Positions 1 through 8,590 of a stretch of DNA of 64,000 nucleotides are shown one piece after another. The DNA lies in the NCBI RefSeq assembly GCF_019900845.1, contig NZ_CP074570.1:124001-188000 (forward strand), given 5' to 3'. The position numbers and the translations under genes were made by a program. A model generated the notes under the pieces. That model was not told the DNA's origin, did no database searches, and was given only the letters and a program-made list of their open reading frames with translations. This DNA comes from Paraneptunicella aestuarii. Lineage in GTDB: Bacteria; Pseudomonadota; Gammaproteobacteria; Enterobacterales; Alteromonadaceae. Position 1 is the stretch's first letter, and every line of letters starts with the position of its first letter.

Positions 1-1743
1 ACCAAAACCTGGGAAGTGGTTGCTGTGCAGCAGGAAACGCCAGCGGTTGCTATGCCAGCCTTGCAATATGTCATCGAAGGGGATGTTCAGGTTACTCGAG
101 TGCAAAACGAGTTAGCTAGAGCAGAAGCCGAGAACCGTGGCGATGACATTGCTCATTGGCACGACCAACTTGCGATTGCGGGTGGTTATGACATTGAATC
201 ACGCGCCTCGGTTATTTTACAAGGCTTGGGATTTAAGCAGGCGGAATTGCAGAACTCAGTCGATTCATTCTCTGGTGGATGGCGTATGCGCTTGAATCTA
301 GCTCGTGCGTTGATTTGTCGGTCAGATTTATTGTTGCTCGACGAACCCACTAACCACCTGGATTTAGATGCTGTTATTTGGCTTGAAAAGTGGCTGAAAC
401 AATACCCTGGTACATTAATGTTGATCTCGCACGACAGGGATTTTCTGGACAATACGGTCTCGCATATTCTGAGCTTTGAACAACAAAAGCTTCAGACCTA
501 TACTGGAAACTATTCCAGCTTCGAGAAGCAAAAAGCTGCCCGCCTGAGGCTGCAACAGCAACAATATGAAAAACAGCAGGCGAAGGTTGCTCATTTACAG
601 AGCTTTATTAATCGCTTTAAAGCCAAAGCGTCGAAAGCTAAACAGGCACAAAGCCGGGTTAAACAGCTTTCTCGGTTGGAAGATATTCTTCCTGTCCAGC
701 AAGAAAATCCATTCTCATTTGAATTCTTTGAACCTGAAAAAGAGCCTAACCCACTAATTAAATTAGAGAAAGTTCAAATTGGATATGGCGACAAGGTCAT
801 TTTGCGCGATATTCACCTGAATCTGGTTCCTGGTAGTCGTATTGGCTTGTTGGGGCATAATGGTGCTGGTAAATCTACCTTGGTGAAGTTGCTCGCGTCA
901 GAATTATCGCCCATTGCTGGCGATTATCAGGTTAGCCAAGGCGTAAACATTGGCTATTTTGCTCAGCATCAAGCTGAAAAGTTGAATTTCGACGAGTCGC
1001 CTTTATGGCATATCCAAAGGCTCGACAAGCAAGCAACAGAGCAACAATTGCGTGATTATCTCGGTGGTTTTTGTTTTCGAGGTGATGACGCATTAGCGCC
1101 AGTTGGGCCAATGTCGGGCGGTGAAAAAGCCCGTCTTGTTTTAGCGTTGATTATTTATCGTAAACCGAATTTGTTATTGCTAGACGAACCGACCAACCAT
1201 TTAGATTTGGAAATGCGTCAGGCGCTGACGTTTGCGCTTCAAACTTATACCGGCGCAGTGTTGCTGGTATCGCACGATCGTTATTTGCTGAACTCTGTTT
1301 GTGATGATTTCTATTTGGTTGATGGCGGTACGGTTGATGTGTTCAAAGGTGATTTGGGTGACTACCAGCAATGGGTCATGCAGTCTGTAAAATTGCAGGC
1401 AGCAGAAGCGACACAGGCTACAGCTCAAGATAAGCCCGAGAAGATAAATCGTAAGGATGAAAAGCGATTACAGGCGGAATTCCGGCAAAAAACCAAAGGG
1501 TTACGTGATCAGGTTAGCCGCTCTGAAAAAGCCATGAATTCATTTTCTGAAAAGCTACAGAGCATTGAGGAAAAGCTGTCGGATACCGCGTTATATTCCG
1601 AGGACAAAAAAGACCAACTGATCGCATTGCTGGCAGAGCAAACGGATCTTAAACAGCAATTAGAAGAGGCCGAAGCCAGCTGGTTTGAAGCTCAGGATGA
1701 ACTTGAGCAAGCGCAACAGGAGTTTGACCGAGAGTATGGCTGA
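1..1743 (+). CDS. yheS: ABC-F family ATPase YheS, 5' end outside window
   Basis: Cytosolic ABC-F protein, two ATP-binding cassettes on one chain without membrane segments; the family acts on ribosomes. The reading frame is open from base 1, so the GTG at 16 is internal and the first Walker A lies outside the window. Visible are the first signature (SGGWRMRLNLA) and Walker B (LLLLDEPTNHLD), the lysine-rich inter-domain linker (FKAKASKAKQAQSR), the second Walker A (GHNGAGKST), second signature (SGGEKARL), second Walker B, and a C-terminal charged coiled-coil tail. The linker and signatures match YheS rather than EttA or Uup. It is followed by an overlapping DUF2390 gene, then yheT and yheU, which is the usual neighbourhood of yheS. 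Confidence 0.95.
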   Translation, partial: TKTWEVVAVQQETPAVAMPALQYVIEGDVQVTRVQNELARAEAENRGDDIAHWHDQLAIAGGYDIESRASVILQGLGFKQAELQNSVDSFSGGWRMRLNLARALICRSDLLLLDEPTNHLDLDAVIWLEKWLKQYPGTLMLISHDRDFLDNTVSHILSFEQQKLQTYTGNYSSFEKQKAARLRLQQQQYEKQQAKVAHLQSFINRFKAKASKAKQAQSRVKQLSRLEDILPVQQENPFSFEFFEPEKEPNPLIKLEKVQIGYGDKVILRDIHLNLVPGSRIGLLGHNGAGKSTLVKLLASELSPIAGDYQVSQGVNIGYFAQHQAEKLNFDESPLWHIQRLDKQATEQQLRDYLGGFCFRGDDALAPVGPMSGGEKARLVLALIIYRKPNLLLLDEPTNHLDLEMRQALTFALQTYTGAVLLVSHDRYLLNSVCDDFYLVDGGTVDVFKGDLGDYQQWVMQSVKLQAAEATQATAQDKPEKINRKDEKRLQAEFRQKTKGLRDQVSRSEKAMNSFSEKLQSIEEKLSDTALYSEDKKDQLIALLAEQTDLKQQLEEAEASWFEAQDELEQAQQEFDREYG

Positions 1744-2281
1744 AACCAGTAACATTAAGCAGATTGCTGAACAGTTTTGGCAGTATTCATGGCAGTTTTA
1801 TGCTGCCACATATCAGGGTAAGCCAGTCGCTTCGGTGTGTTTACGTTTGCAAGATGATTTCGACGCAAACATCAACGCGCTTTTGTTGTGTTGTTTTATG
1901 CAAACGAAGAGTTATGAGTTATCGCAACAAGCGTTGGTTCAGTTGTTGCAGGTTATCGAAGAGAGTGACGCTGAAATTCGTTCTCTACGAGAGAAGCGCA
2001 GAAAAGCAAAACTTTATATTGAAGATGAAGCGAGTAAAGCGGCTTATCAGGCACTGAAAAAAGAAGAACTGCAAAAGGAGAAGGAGCAACAGCAAATCTT
2101 GGTTGCTGCTATGTTGGACATCGATTCACAATGTATGAAGGAGCTTATGGATCAGGCTAGGTTTAACAACCTTTCTCAGTATGAGTTATTGCTTTCTCGT
2201 GGAAACAACCCCCATAATCAAGAGTTGAAACGCCATATTAACTGGTTGTATGAAGCCAGTTTGTCCTTCAATTCCTTATAA
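1736..2281 (+). CDS. TIGR02444/DUF2390 family protein
   Basis: Small (181 aa) cytosolic protein of the DUF2390 (TIGR02444) family, which follows yheS in many Gammaproteobacteria and has no known function. The N-terminal part (QFWQYSWQFYAATYQGKPVASVCLRLQDDF) is typical of the family. The ATG at 1736 overlaps the last 8 bases of yheS and has an upstream CAGGAG at 1717-1722; a longer frame opens at 1685 but lies inside yheS. The middle is rich in Lys/Glu/Gln (about residues 85-120), suggesting a helical, possibly coiled-coil stretch. Translational coupling with yheS is likely. Confidence 0.8.
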   Translation: MAETSNIKQIAEQFWQYSWQFYAATYQGKPVASVCLRLQDDFDANINALLLCCFMQTKSYELSQQALVQLLQVIEESDAEIRSLREKRRKAKLYIEDEASKAAYQALKKEELQKEKEQQQILVAAMLDIDSQCMKELMDQARFNNLSQYELLLSRGNNPHNQELKRHINWLYEASLSFNSL

Positions 2282-2305
2282 ATTGGTGAGTGTGAATTAC
2301 TAAAT

Positions 2306-3289
2306 ATGTCAAGGAACAACCATTCTTTTACACCACCTTGGTGGGCTAAAAATCGTCATATACAAACCATTTGGCCGAGATTTTTCCAGCGTCGCGAGGC
2401 GCTCAATGTTATACCGCAACGTTTGGAACTGCCTGATGGCGATTTTCTTGATTTATCCTGGTCAGAAAGACCTTCTGGCTGCAAAGGGCTGGTTGCCATG
2501 TTCCATGGACTCGAAGGCTCGATTCGTTCTCATTATGCCAATGACATGATCGCCAAGTTATTTAAGGATGGCTGGTGGGTAGTGTTAATGCATTTCAGAG
2601 GATGTAGTGGCGAGCCGAACCGGCTGCCTCGTTCTTACCATTCTGGTGAAACCAGTGATGCATTGTATTTTCTGGAGTATTTGAAACAGAAATCTTTGGA
2701 TGTGCCTAAAATGGTGGCGATGGGCTTTTCCCTTGGCGGCAATATGCTGTTGAAATTGCTTGGCGAAAATCCCCATCAGTCGTTAGTTTCTGCGGGAGTT
2801 GCTGTTTCTCCACCAATGCGCCTGGATGAATGTAGCCAAAGTATCAGTAAAGGCTTTTCACGTATCTATCAATCTTATTTGCTCAAGAGTATGCGTGAGA
2901 ATTTAATGCAAAAGATGCAGCGTGTGGATTTCGCTAATATGCTTAAGATCCCTGCTGACCTTGTTCCTAAAATTGGTAGTTTTAGAGAGTTTGATGAAAA
3001 GGTGACTGCGCCTCTACATGGTTTCGCCAGCGCAGATGATTATTATCAACGTTGTAGTTCAATGCAGTACCTACGAAATATTCAAACCCCCACATTGATT
3101 GTGCATTCCAAAGACGACCCCTTCATGAACGAAGCCGTAGTGCCTAAGCCTGAGCAATTATCGTCAACCGTTGAACTGGATGTGACTGAAAAAGGTGGGC
3201 ATGTTGGTTTTATGCAAGGAACTCCCTGGAATCCTAAAATATGGCTGCATTCAAGGGTGTTGGATTACTTGAATAATTTGAAGAAGTAA
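2306..3289 (+). CDS. yheT: alpha/beta hydrolase YheT
   Basis: Predicted alpha/beta-fold hydrolase of the YheT (ABHD1/3-like, COG0429) family. It begins with the family hallmark PPWWAKNRHIQTIWP, followed by an oxyanion-region motif (MFHGLEG), an HFRGCSGE motif and the nucleophile elbow GFSLGG. The acid (KDDPF) and histidine (GGHVGF) of a catalytic triad are in place near the C-terminus. The length, 327 aa, is normal for the family. The physiological substrate is not known. It sits between the DUF2390 gene and yheU on the same strand with gaps of 24 and 15 bp, so one transcript is likely. Confidence 0.93.
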   Translation: MSRNNHSFTPPWWAKNRHIQTIWPRFFQRREALNVIPQRLELPDGDFLDLSWSERPSGCKGLVAMFHGLEGSIRSHYANDMIAKLFKDGWWVVLMHFRGCSGEPNRLPRSYHSGETSDALYFLEYLKQKSLDVPKMVAMGFSLGGNMLLKLLGENPHQSLVSAGVAVSPPMRLDECSQSISKGFSRIYQSYLLKSMRENLMQKMQRVDFANMLKIPADLVPKIGSFREFDEKVTAPLHGFASADDYYQRCSSMQYLRNIQTPTLIVHSKDDPFMNEAVVPKPEQLSSTVELDVTEKGGHVGFMQGTPWNPKIWLHSRVLDYLNNLKK

Positions 3290-3304
3290 GCGATTACAAA
3301 CCTG

Positions 3305-3538
3305 ATGATCATTCCTATTGAAGAGCTTGAAGCTGAAACCCTTGCTGCAATTGCCGAGTCTTTTGTTCTAAGAGAAGGCACTGATTACGGGGAAGAAGAA
3401 GTGTCTTTGTCTGCAAAAGTAGAGCAAGTCCTGGTTCAGTTGCGATCCGGTGAGGCAGTTTTGCTATACAGTGAGCTGCATGAAACGGTGGATATTGTGC
3501 CGAAAGATCAGGTTAAATTCTATTTGCAGGGCAATTAG
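3305..3538 (+). CDS. yheU: UPF0270 protein YheU
   Basis: 77-aa cytosolic protein of the YheU/UPF0270 family, function unknown. The start [29 protein letters not shown] and the acidic YGE-x-E stretch are characteristic. It lies 15 bp after yheT, as in Escherichia coli and Vibrio, and ends just ahead of a strong hairpin at 3550-3584, so it is probably the last gene of the yheS-yheU operon. Confidence 0.93.
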   Translation: MIIPIEELEAETLAAIAESFVLREGTDYGEEEVSLSAKVEQVLVQLRSGEAVLLYSELHETVDIVPKDQVKFYLQGN

Positions 3539-3549
3539 TATTACGGTCA

Positions 3550-3584
3550 ATTCATGCTCCCTACGTACTTTAGGAAGCATGAAT
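3550..3584. terminator. bidirectional hairpin between yheU and yceI-like gene
   Basis: Inverted repeat with 14-bp arms (ATTCATGCTCCCTA and TAGGAAGCATGAAT) and one mismatch around a 7-nt loop, placed between two convergent genes. There is no clean T-run on either side (CTTAATTTAAG on +), so termination is inferred from position and stem strength. Confidence 0.6.
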
Positions 3585-3600
3585 CTTAATTTAAGAACAA

Positions 3601-4185
3601 TTATTTCTTAAACACCAAATTAGCCGTTACAGGAACGGTTTTGGTTATCCCGCTTAAGCCTGCTATTTCTTGTAAAGCTATAACGCCAGCTTCCAGATCA
3701 AAGTCTTTTGCGTGAATAAGAATAGGGGTGATTACCGAGGCTGTCACTTTGTTGTTGCCATCGAAGGTCAGCAATAGCTTCACTTCTATTGCCTGTTTTT
3801 TACCGTGTAGTACCAGGGTGGCTTGTTGAGTAGTAATTAGTTGCTTTGATGAACCGTCTTTTGTGAGCTCTGCCAGCACTTCGCTCACGTCGGATGATAG
3901 AACTGCTTTTTGAAATTCCGCGACTTCAAACAGCATGTTTTGCATTCTTTCATTGCGGATGCCAATACCTGTTTCAACAGAGGCCAGGTCGATATTAACC
4001 ATCAGTTTGCCGCTGTCGGAAATGGCTCCTGTTAGCTTTTTAAAGTGATGAGTTTCTGCAATGTGCTCTTTCTTCACGGAAACAAAATCTACTGAAGAAA
4101 GCTCAGGCTCCAACTTCCAGCCTGCCCATGACGGTAAAGTCGCTAACGTTAGTGTTAAAGCTAAAACGGAACGTATATTTTTCAT
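3601..4185 (-). CDS. YceI-family periplasmic protein
   Basis: 194-aa exported protein of the YceI lipocalin-like family, whose members bind isoprenoid or other amphipathic molecules. A signal peptide is visible (MKNIRSVLALTLTLATLPSWA, cleavage before GWKLEP). The body has the alternating hydrophobic beta pattern of the family, starting W-x-L-x-P-x-x-S-x-V-x-F and with the VETGIGIRNERMQ segment typical of YceI. The protein should act in the periplasm; its ligand is unknown. It faces yheU across a hairpin and lies 78 bp downstream of cysQ on the same strand, so it may have its own promoter or be read through from cysQ. Confidence 0.85.
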   Translation of the reverse strand: MKNIRSVLALTLTLATLPSWAGWKLEPELSSVDFVSVKKEHIAETHHFKKLTGAISDSGKLMVNIDLASVETGIGIRNERMQNMLFEVAEFQKAVLSSDVSEVLAELTKDGSSKQLITTQQATLVLHGKKQAIEVKLLLTFDGNNKVTASVITPILIHAKDFDLEAGVIALQEIAGLSGITKTVPVTANLVFKK

Positions 4186-4263
4186 AATTTGCTTTGTGTT
4201 TATTGGTTGTTGGGTTGATATATGGACGGTAAATAGCTTACCGGTGTGGTGTTGAAAAATAGC

Positions 4264-5073
4264 TTACTTGATGATGCTTTGCCAGTTAACTCGTTGATCG
4301 CCAGTTACAATAAAATCTGGATTGTTCAGGCTATCGCGTTGGTTATAGGTTAGCGGTTCAAAATTAATATCGGCGATATTACCGCCTGCCTCACAGACGA
4401 TGCATTGCGATGCGCCGGTATCCCATTCACCTGTAATGCCCAGTCGGACAAAAACGTCGGCTTTGCCTTCTGCTACGTAACAGGATTTTAGAGAGCAACT
4501 GCCTAAAGCGAGAGTTGAGTACTGTCGGGTTGATGACATTTTTGACATTACTCTTTCCGGTGGTTGCTCGCGGCTAATGGCTACGATTAAGTCGTCTTGC
4601 TGTGGATCGGAGATTTGGCGTACATGGATCTGTTCTTTGCCTTGCGGAGATTGTTTAAATGCCCCGTTGCCTTTGCTGGCGAAATAAATGGTATCTGCTG
4701 TGGGCCAATAAATAACGCCAATGACAGGTTCGTGATCTTCTACCAAGCCAATATTGATCGCAAAGTGCCCACTTTGGGCTATGAATTCTTTTGTTCCATC
4801 AATAGGGTCGATAAGCCAATATTGCTTCCAGTGTAGGCGCTTCTTGAGTGGTTCGTTGCTGTTTTCTTCCGACATGATGGGAATGTCGGGAGTATGCTTT
4901 TGCAAGAGTTCGCAGATGATTTCATTGGCCATGTAGTCAGCGGTTGTGACCGGTGAATTATCGTCTTTGCAGAATGATGTAAAGTCGCCGCTATCATATA
5001 CCTCCAGCACTTGTTTGCCGGCTTTAATGCATGCTTGTTTGGCAAGTTCTAGCAAGGCTTCTCGGTCGGGCAT
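4264..5073 (-). CDS. cysQ: 3'(2'),5'-bisphosphate nucleotidase CysQ
   Basis: Mg-dependent phosphatase of the inositol monophosphatase superfamily that converts 3'-phosphoadenosine 5'-phosphate to AMP, clearing a toxic by-product of sulfate assimilation. The metal-binding motif DPIDGTKEF and the second motif EWDTGASQ are both intact, and EEN (SEENSNEP) supplies the upstream acidic ligand. At 269 aa the length is slightly above E. coli CysQ. Its ATG overlaps the nudE stop by one base (TAATG), so the pair is translationally coupled; nudE-cysQ adjacency is conserved in related bacteria. Confidence 0.93.
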   Translation of the reverse strand: MPDREALLELAKQACIKAGKQVLEVYDSGDFTSFCKDDNSPVTTADYMANEIICELLQKHTPDIPIMSEENSNEPLKKRLHWKQYWLIDPIDGTKEFIAQSGHFAINIGLVEDHEPVIGVIYWPTADTIYFASKGNGAFKQSPQGKEQIHVRQISDPQQDDLIVAISREQPPERVMSKMSSTRQYSTLALGSCSLKSCYVAEGKADVFVRLGITGEWDTGASQCIVCEAGGNIADINFEPLTYNQRDSLNNPDFIVTGDQRVNWQSIIK

Positions 5074-5678
5074 TAACGATTACCTGTTCCTTCTGTTGAG
5101 CTTGTTTCTGCGTGGCTTTTCGCGGCCAGGCTTCTTTCCGCCAGTAAGAGGGCTGCAATGCTTCGAGCTTCAGTAAAGTCATCTCTGGCAAGTAAGGCCG
5201 GGATGTCATGAATTGACCATTCAATAACCTCTAAAGGCTCCGGCTCATCTCCCGGTAAGCTGCTAGGGTATAAGTCGCTGGCAATGAAGATATCCATGTT
5301 AGCGTTGAAAAAAGTGGGTGCCATACTTACTGAGTGTAGCAGAGATAAAGAGTTTGCGGCGTATCCAACTTCTTCTTGCAATTCGCGTCCTGCGGCTTGT
5401 TCCGGTTTTTCATCCGGATCGATAAGCCCTTTGGGAAAACCAATTTGGTATGAATGAGTGCCGGCAGCGTATTCTCTGACAAGTAGAAAAGTTTCTGGAT
5501 TAATGAACGGAATAATCATCACTGCACCGCGACCTGAGCCAGCCATGCGTTCAAATCGGCGTTTAGCACCATTGGAAAATTCTAAATCTATACCTTCTAC
5601 ACGGAATAAATTGCTCTTGGCGACAATTTCTCGTGATGTGATTTCGGGTAATGGTTTGTCTGGGTCAATTTTACTCAT
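5073..5678 (-). CDS. nudE: ADP compounds hydrolase NudE
   Basis: Nudix hydrolase acting on ADP-ribose, NADH and Ap3A in the cytosol. The Nudix box is complete (G-x5-E-x7-RELQEEVGY, about residues 83-105) and the upstream AAGTHSYQIGFPKG segment is typical of NudE. E. coli NudE is 186 aa; this one is 201 aa with a short Ser/Thr-rich C-terminal extension. First gene of the coupled nudE-cysQ unit. In E. coli nudE is grouped with yrfG, hslR and hslO, all present nearby here; igaA is absent from the group. Confidence 0.93.
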   Translation of the reverse strand: MSKIDPDKPLPEITSREIVAKSNLFRVEGIDLEFSNGAKRRFERMAGSGRGAVMIIPFINPETFLLVREYAAGTHSYQIGFPKGLIDPDEKPEQAAGRELQEEVGYAANSLSLLHSVSMAPTFFNANMDIFIASDLYPSSLPGDEPEPLEVIEWSIHDIPALLARDDFTEARSIAALLLAERSLAAKSHAETSSTEGTGNR

Positions 5679-5833
5679 TTACCACTCACGTAAGCTTCAT
5701 TCTCGTTGCTACTATAACGTTTATAAATTCAAATGCCTATGCCGCACGGGAAGGAAATTTTAAGTTTTTATCAATGAGCTGTGACCCGTATTAATACCCC
5801 TATTTTTAATGCGTGTTTATGCGTTGTTGTTAC

Positions 5834-6292
5834 CTAGTGGTGGTACTGTTTTGTGTTATTGTAGGTTTCGGGGGAAAAGCCTGGGTAAGCGGCTTTTCTC
5901 ATGACTTCGATGACGGTTCTGAGTAGTGTGATCCATGCCTCTTTGGTGGCGTCATCAAAGCCGTCTTGCAGTCCTTCTTTCAGGGTGTAAATTAAAGCGT
6001 TACCAACAGGTGTGTAGTCTTCTATTTTTACACCATAATCCAGGTGTTTTACCGCTAATCCTTCAAGTGCTGGCACCAAGGCACTGAGATCCCTTAAGCC
6101 AGCGACAGCTACTCCCAAGGTTTTCATCAACTTTTGCCCTTGCTGATCCATATCGCTTTTAAACAAGGCTTTTAATTCAGGGTCGTACTCGAACAACTTG
6201 GCATAAAAGATTCTGGCTGCATCAGGGGCGATGGGAACGACTTTTTTGAAACTTTCTTGAATCAATGTCACTTGTTGTTCGGATAAACTCAT
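5834..6292 (-). CDS. single-domain globin
   Basis: 152-aa haem globin resembling the globin domain of flavohaemoglobins and Vitreoscilla haemoglobin, but without a reductase domain. The expected globin start (LSEQQVTLIQESFKKV), the FYAKLFEYDPELKALF helix B-C-D region, a Gln-rich distal segment (MDQQGQKL) and the probable proximal histidine (VKHLDYGV) are present. Likely roles are O2 binding or NO dioxygenation with a separate reductase; the sequence does not decide which. It is transcribed alone, divergent from yrfG across 189 bp of AT-rich DNA in which I saw no convincing FNR or NsrR box. Confidence 0.88.
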   Translation of the reverse strand: MSLSEQQVTLIQESFKKVVPIAPDAARIFYAKLFEYDPELKALFKSDMDQQGQKLMKTLGVAVAGLRDLSALVPALEGLAVKHLDYGVKIEDYTPVGNALIYTLKEGLQDGFDDATKEAWITLLRTVIEVMRKAAYPGFSPETYNNTKQYHH

Positions 6293-6481
6293 TGCAATTC
6301 CTCATTCTTAATTTTGAATATTTTAGTTGCTGGAAATTTACCAATTAATAATAGGCAAGGATTTACAAATAGGGGAAATACTCAAGTATAAAAGGTACTG
6401 AGGATTGAGTTCTGAATCGCTGTTTAGGCATTTTTGATGTTACACTTTCCGCATTAGTTAATTGATATTTTAGGCCTTCTT

Positions 6482-7207
6482 GTGACTTCACCTAGCGACA
6501 AAGCAAATACTTTAGTTTCAAACAACGCCAGCGAGTTAAATTGGTCAGAGATTAAAACGGTTCTGTTGGACATGGATGGTACTTTGCTTGATTTGCATTT
6601 CGACAATCATTTCTGGTTGGAGTTCTTGCCACAAAAATTGGCACAACGAGATGGCATTTCTGTTGAACAGGCTCAGGAATTCGTGAAACAGGAATACGAG
6701 AAAGTCCACGGCACTATTCACTGGTATTGCCTGGATTTCTGGGCGGATAAATTGCAAATGGATATTGTTGAAGCCAAGCGTGAAGTTGATCATTTAATAC
6801 AGATGCGTGACGACACACTTCCCTTTCTGGACGCCTTACATGCCACCGGACGGGAAGTGGTGTTAGTAACCAATGCTCACCCAGGGAGTTTGTCCCTCAA
6901 AGTAGAAAGAACTCAATTAGACAGCCATATTGACACTCTTATTTCTACCCATGAATTTGGTGTCACTAAAGAATCTCAAGAGCTATGGCGACAGTTGCAA
7001 GAGCGATTAGGCTTTGAAAATGAGCATACCCTGTTTGTTGATGACAGTTTGCACATTCTGGAAGCGGCTCAAGAATTTGGTATTGCTCATTTACTGGCAG
7101 TGCGTAACCCCGATAGCAAGCAACCGACGAGAGACATAGATAGCTTCCCGGCTATCGACGATTATCGTTACTTACTTGACGATATTCGAGCCAATCCTTG
7201 GCGTTAA
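6482..7207 (+). CDS. yrfG: GMP/IMP nucleotidase YrfG (HAD family)
   Basis: HAD-superfamily 5'-nucleotidase; E. coli YrfG dephosphorylates GMP and IMP. HAD motif I is DMDGTLLDL, motif II LVTNAH, motif III K (TKESQELW) and motif IV FVDDSLHILEAA. The family-specific HWYCLDFWADKL segment is present. The start is GTG at 6482; an alternative ATG is far downstream inside motif I, so GTG is preferred. Length 241 aa against 222 in E. coli, the extra residues being N-terminal. It converges on gspN across a 20-bp near-palindrome. Confidence 0.93.
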   Translation: MTSPSDKANTLVSNNASELNWSEIKTVLLDMDGTLLDLHFDNHFWLEFLPQKLAQRDGISVEQAQEFVKQEYEKVHGTIHWYCLDFWADKLQMDIVEAKREVDHLIQMRDDTLPFLDALHATGREVVLVTNAHPGSLSLKVERTQLDSHIDTLISTHEFGVTKESQELWRQLQERLGFENEHTLFVDDSLHILEAAQEFGIAHLLAVRNPDSKQPTRDIDSFPAIDDYRYLLDDIRANPWR

Positions 7208-7227
7208 ATAACCCGAATTCAGGTTAT
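7208..7227. terminator. near-perfect palindrome between yrfG and gspN
   Basis: 20-bp inverted repeat ATAACC-c-GAATTC-a-GGTTAT with a single mismatched pair, located between the convergent ends of yrfG and gspN. No U-tract follows, so its role as a terminator is inferred from position only. Confidence 0.4.
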
Positions 7228-7245
7228 ATAAAGTCTGGATAGTGG

Positions 7246-8010
7246 CTACATCGAAATAGAATAGTAGCCTTGGGCATCAGGAGTACCAAATAATATGGCG
7301 GCCTGTTGCACGTCTTTGGGCAATGATGGATCGAGCTTAAAGCGTCCTTTCGCTTTGATTTTCCCTTTAGCGTTAACCGTTGCGACTACATCCATATTTA
7401 AACGGTTTTGCGGATCGACTTTGATTTCAATTTGGTTGTCAGGGCAATTTAGCGTGGCGTCAAAGTTACCGAAATCAATAAAGCCATTTAAGCCTTCGAC
7501 ACTGGCATTTATCCACTGTCCTTTACCCGCCATTGCGTAGCATTGTTTTTCCGGGATGGAATACACCAAGTAGTCCAAATCTAACTTGAAGCGCCCGTTG
7601 GCGTTGACGGGAATTGGTAACGGTAGCTTTGCCATCACCAGATCAGTCGGTAATTGTAATCGGCCGTCATCCAGTTCAATCTTTTGAGAAGCAACAGAGA
7701 AAGAGGCTGCACCTGAAAACGAGACATCTTCGGCAATACGAGGGTCACTGACTTTGATATCTGCCGAAATAGAACCTATCAGTAAAGGCAAGAGGTTTAC
7801 GTCCCATTGGATATTTTTTAACGGAACGCCATTAATGACGGCTTTGCTTATTTGACCTTGCCAGATACTTCCATCAATACCTTGCAAACTTACATTTTTA
7901 GGTAATGTTATGCGATGGACTATGTGTGCTGCTGACAAGTTGGCCAGAAGCATGAAGATATAAAGAAGAATGCTGATAACGATGAGTTTGATTTTATGTT
8001 TCTGGATCAC
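7246..8010 (-). CDS. gspN: type II secretion system protein N
   Basis: 254-aa inner-membrane protein of the GspN/PulN family with one N-terminal membrane segment (IKLIVISILLYIFMLLANLSAAHI) and a periplasmic beta-rich body starting HRITLPKNVSLQGIDGSIWQGQ, a family hallmark. The start is GTG at 8010, supported by AAAGG 9-10 bases upstream. It is the last gene of the gsp cluster, 102 bp after gspM; the gap contains a GC-rich hairpin that may lower its expression. Confidence 0.9.
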   Translation of the reverse strand: MIQKHKIKLIVISILLYIFMLLANLSAAHIVHRITLPKNVSLQGIDGSIWQGQISKAVINGVPLKNIQWDVNLLPLLIGSISADIKVSDPRIAEDVSFSGAASFSVASQKIELDDGRLQLPTDLVMAKLPLPIPVNANGRFKLDLDYLVYSIPEKQCYAMAGKGQWINASVEGLNGFIDFGNFDATLNCPDNQIEIKVDPQNRLNMDVVATVNAKGKIKAKGRFKLDPSLPKDVQQAAILFGTPDAQGYYSISM

Positions 8011-8053
8011 GACTGAATACCTTTAGTTAATGACCAGTGATAAGAGATACAAG

Positions 8054-8074
8054 AAAGCCGCAGATTGCGGCTTT
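8054..8074 (-). terminator. hairpin in the gspM-gspN gap
   Basis: Perfect 8-bp stem AAAGCCGC/GCGGCTTT with a 5-nt loop. On the minus strand the tail is CTTGTATC, on the plus strand GTTTGT, so it looks like a weak or partial terminator or an mRNA-processing site inside the gsp operon. Confidence 0.55.
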
Positions 8075-8112
8075 GTTTGTGCTCGGAACCATCCTAATGC
8101 CAAGCAATGGCA

Positions 8113-8589
8113 TTATTTGCTTAACCTGAGTCGGCGGATTTTAATCATTCCGGGTTCATCAGACTCGGCTAAATCCGCTTCTGCGATGTTAATGCCTTGC
8201 TGCTCCATTTGTTGTAGCCATTTTAACACTTCATTGAATGGTGCTTTATCAACCCACACCTGGATTTCATCGCCTTGGGGCTGCATACGGGTAATGGCAA
8301 TGTTAAATCTGGCGGCAGTCTGGTTTACTGTTTGAGGCAAGGAACCATTAAACGTTCGATTGGAACCTGAAGATTGCTTTAATTGAATGGCGCGATTAGC
8401 GGATTGTTCAACCCACTCAAGCAGTTCTGTTTGACTGGCTACCGCTGCTTTGTTGGTTTTCAGCGACTGTTGCATAGGAGACCAAATGCCAAAGTAAAAT
8501 ATGGAGACAACCAGCATGATCCCGGCGGCGATAGTCAGAGTGCGCTCTCGTTCATTCAGGGCACGGTATTTTTCAAGTAATTGTTCCAT
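8113..8589 (-). CDS. gspM: type II secretion system protein M
   Basis: 158-aa bitopic inner-membrane protein of the GspM family, partner of GspL in the assembly platform. A short cytoplasmic N-terminus (MEQLLEKYRALNERERTL) precedes one membrane segment (IAAGIMLVVSIFYFGIW) and a periplasmic ferredoxin-like domain. The YRALNERERTL stretch is typical of GspM. It starts 1 bp after the gspL stop, implying coupled translation. Confidence 0.92.
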   Translation of the reverse strand: MEQLLEKYRALNERERTLTIAAGIMLVVSIFYFGIWSPMQQSLKTNKAAVASQTELLEWVEQSANRAIQLKQSSGSNRTFNGSLPQTVNQTAARFNIAITRMQPQGDEIQVWVDKAPFNEVLKWLQQMEQQGINIAEADLAESDEPGMIKIRRLRLSK

Positions 8590-8590
8590 G

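Noticed and set aside
6380-6410. ACTCAA/TTGAGT inverted repeat as FNR or NsrR site for the globin
   Set aside because: The arms are separated by 19 bases and match neither consensus.
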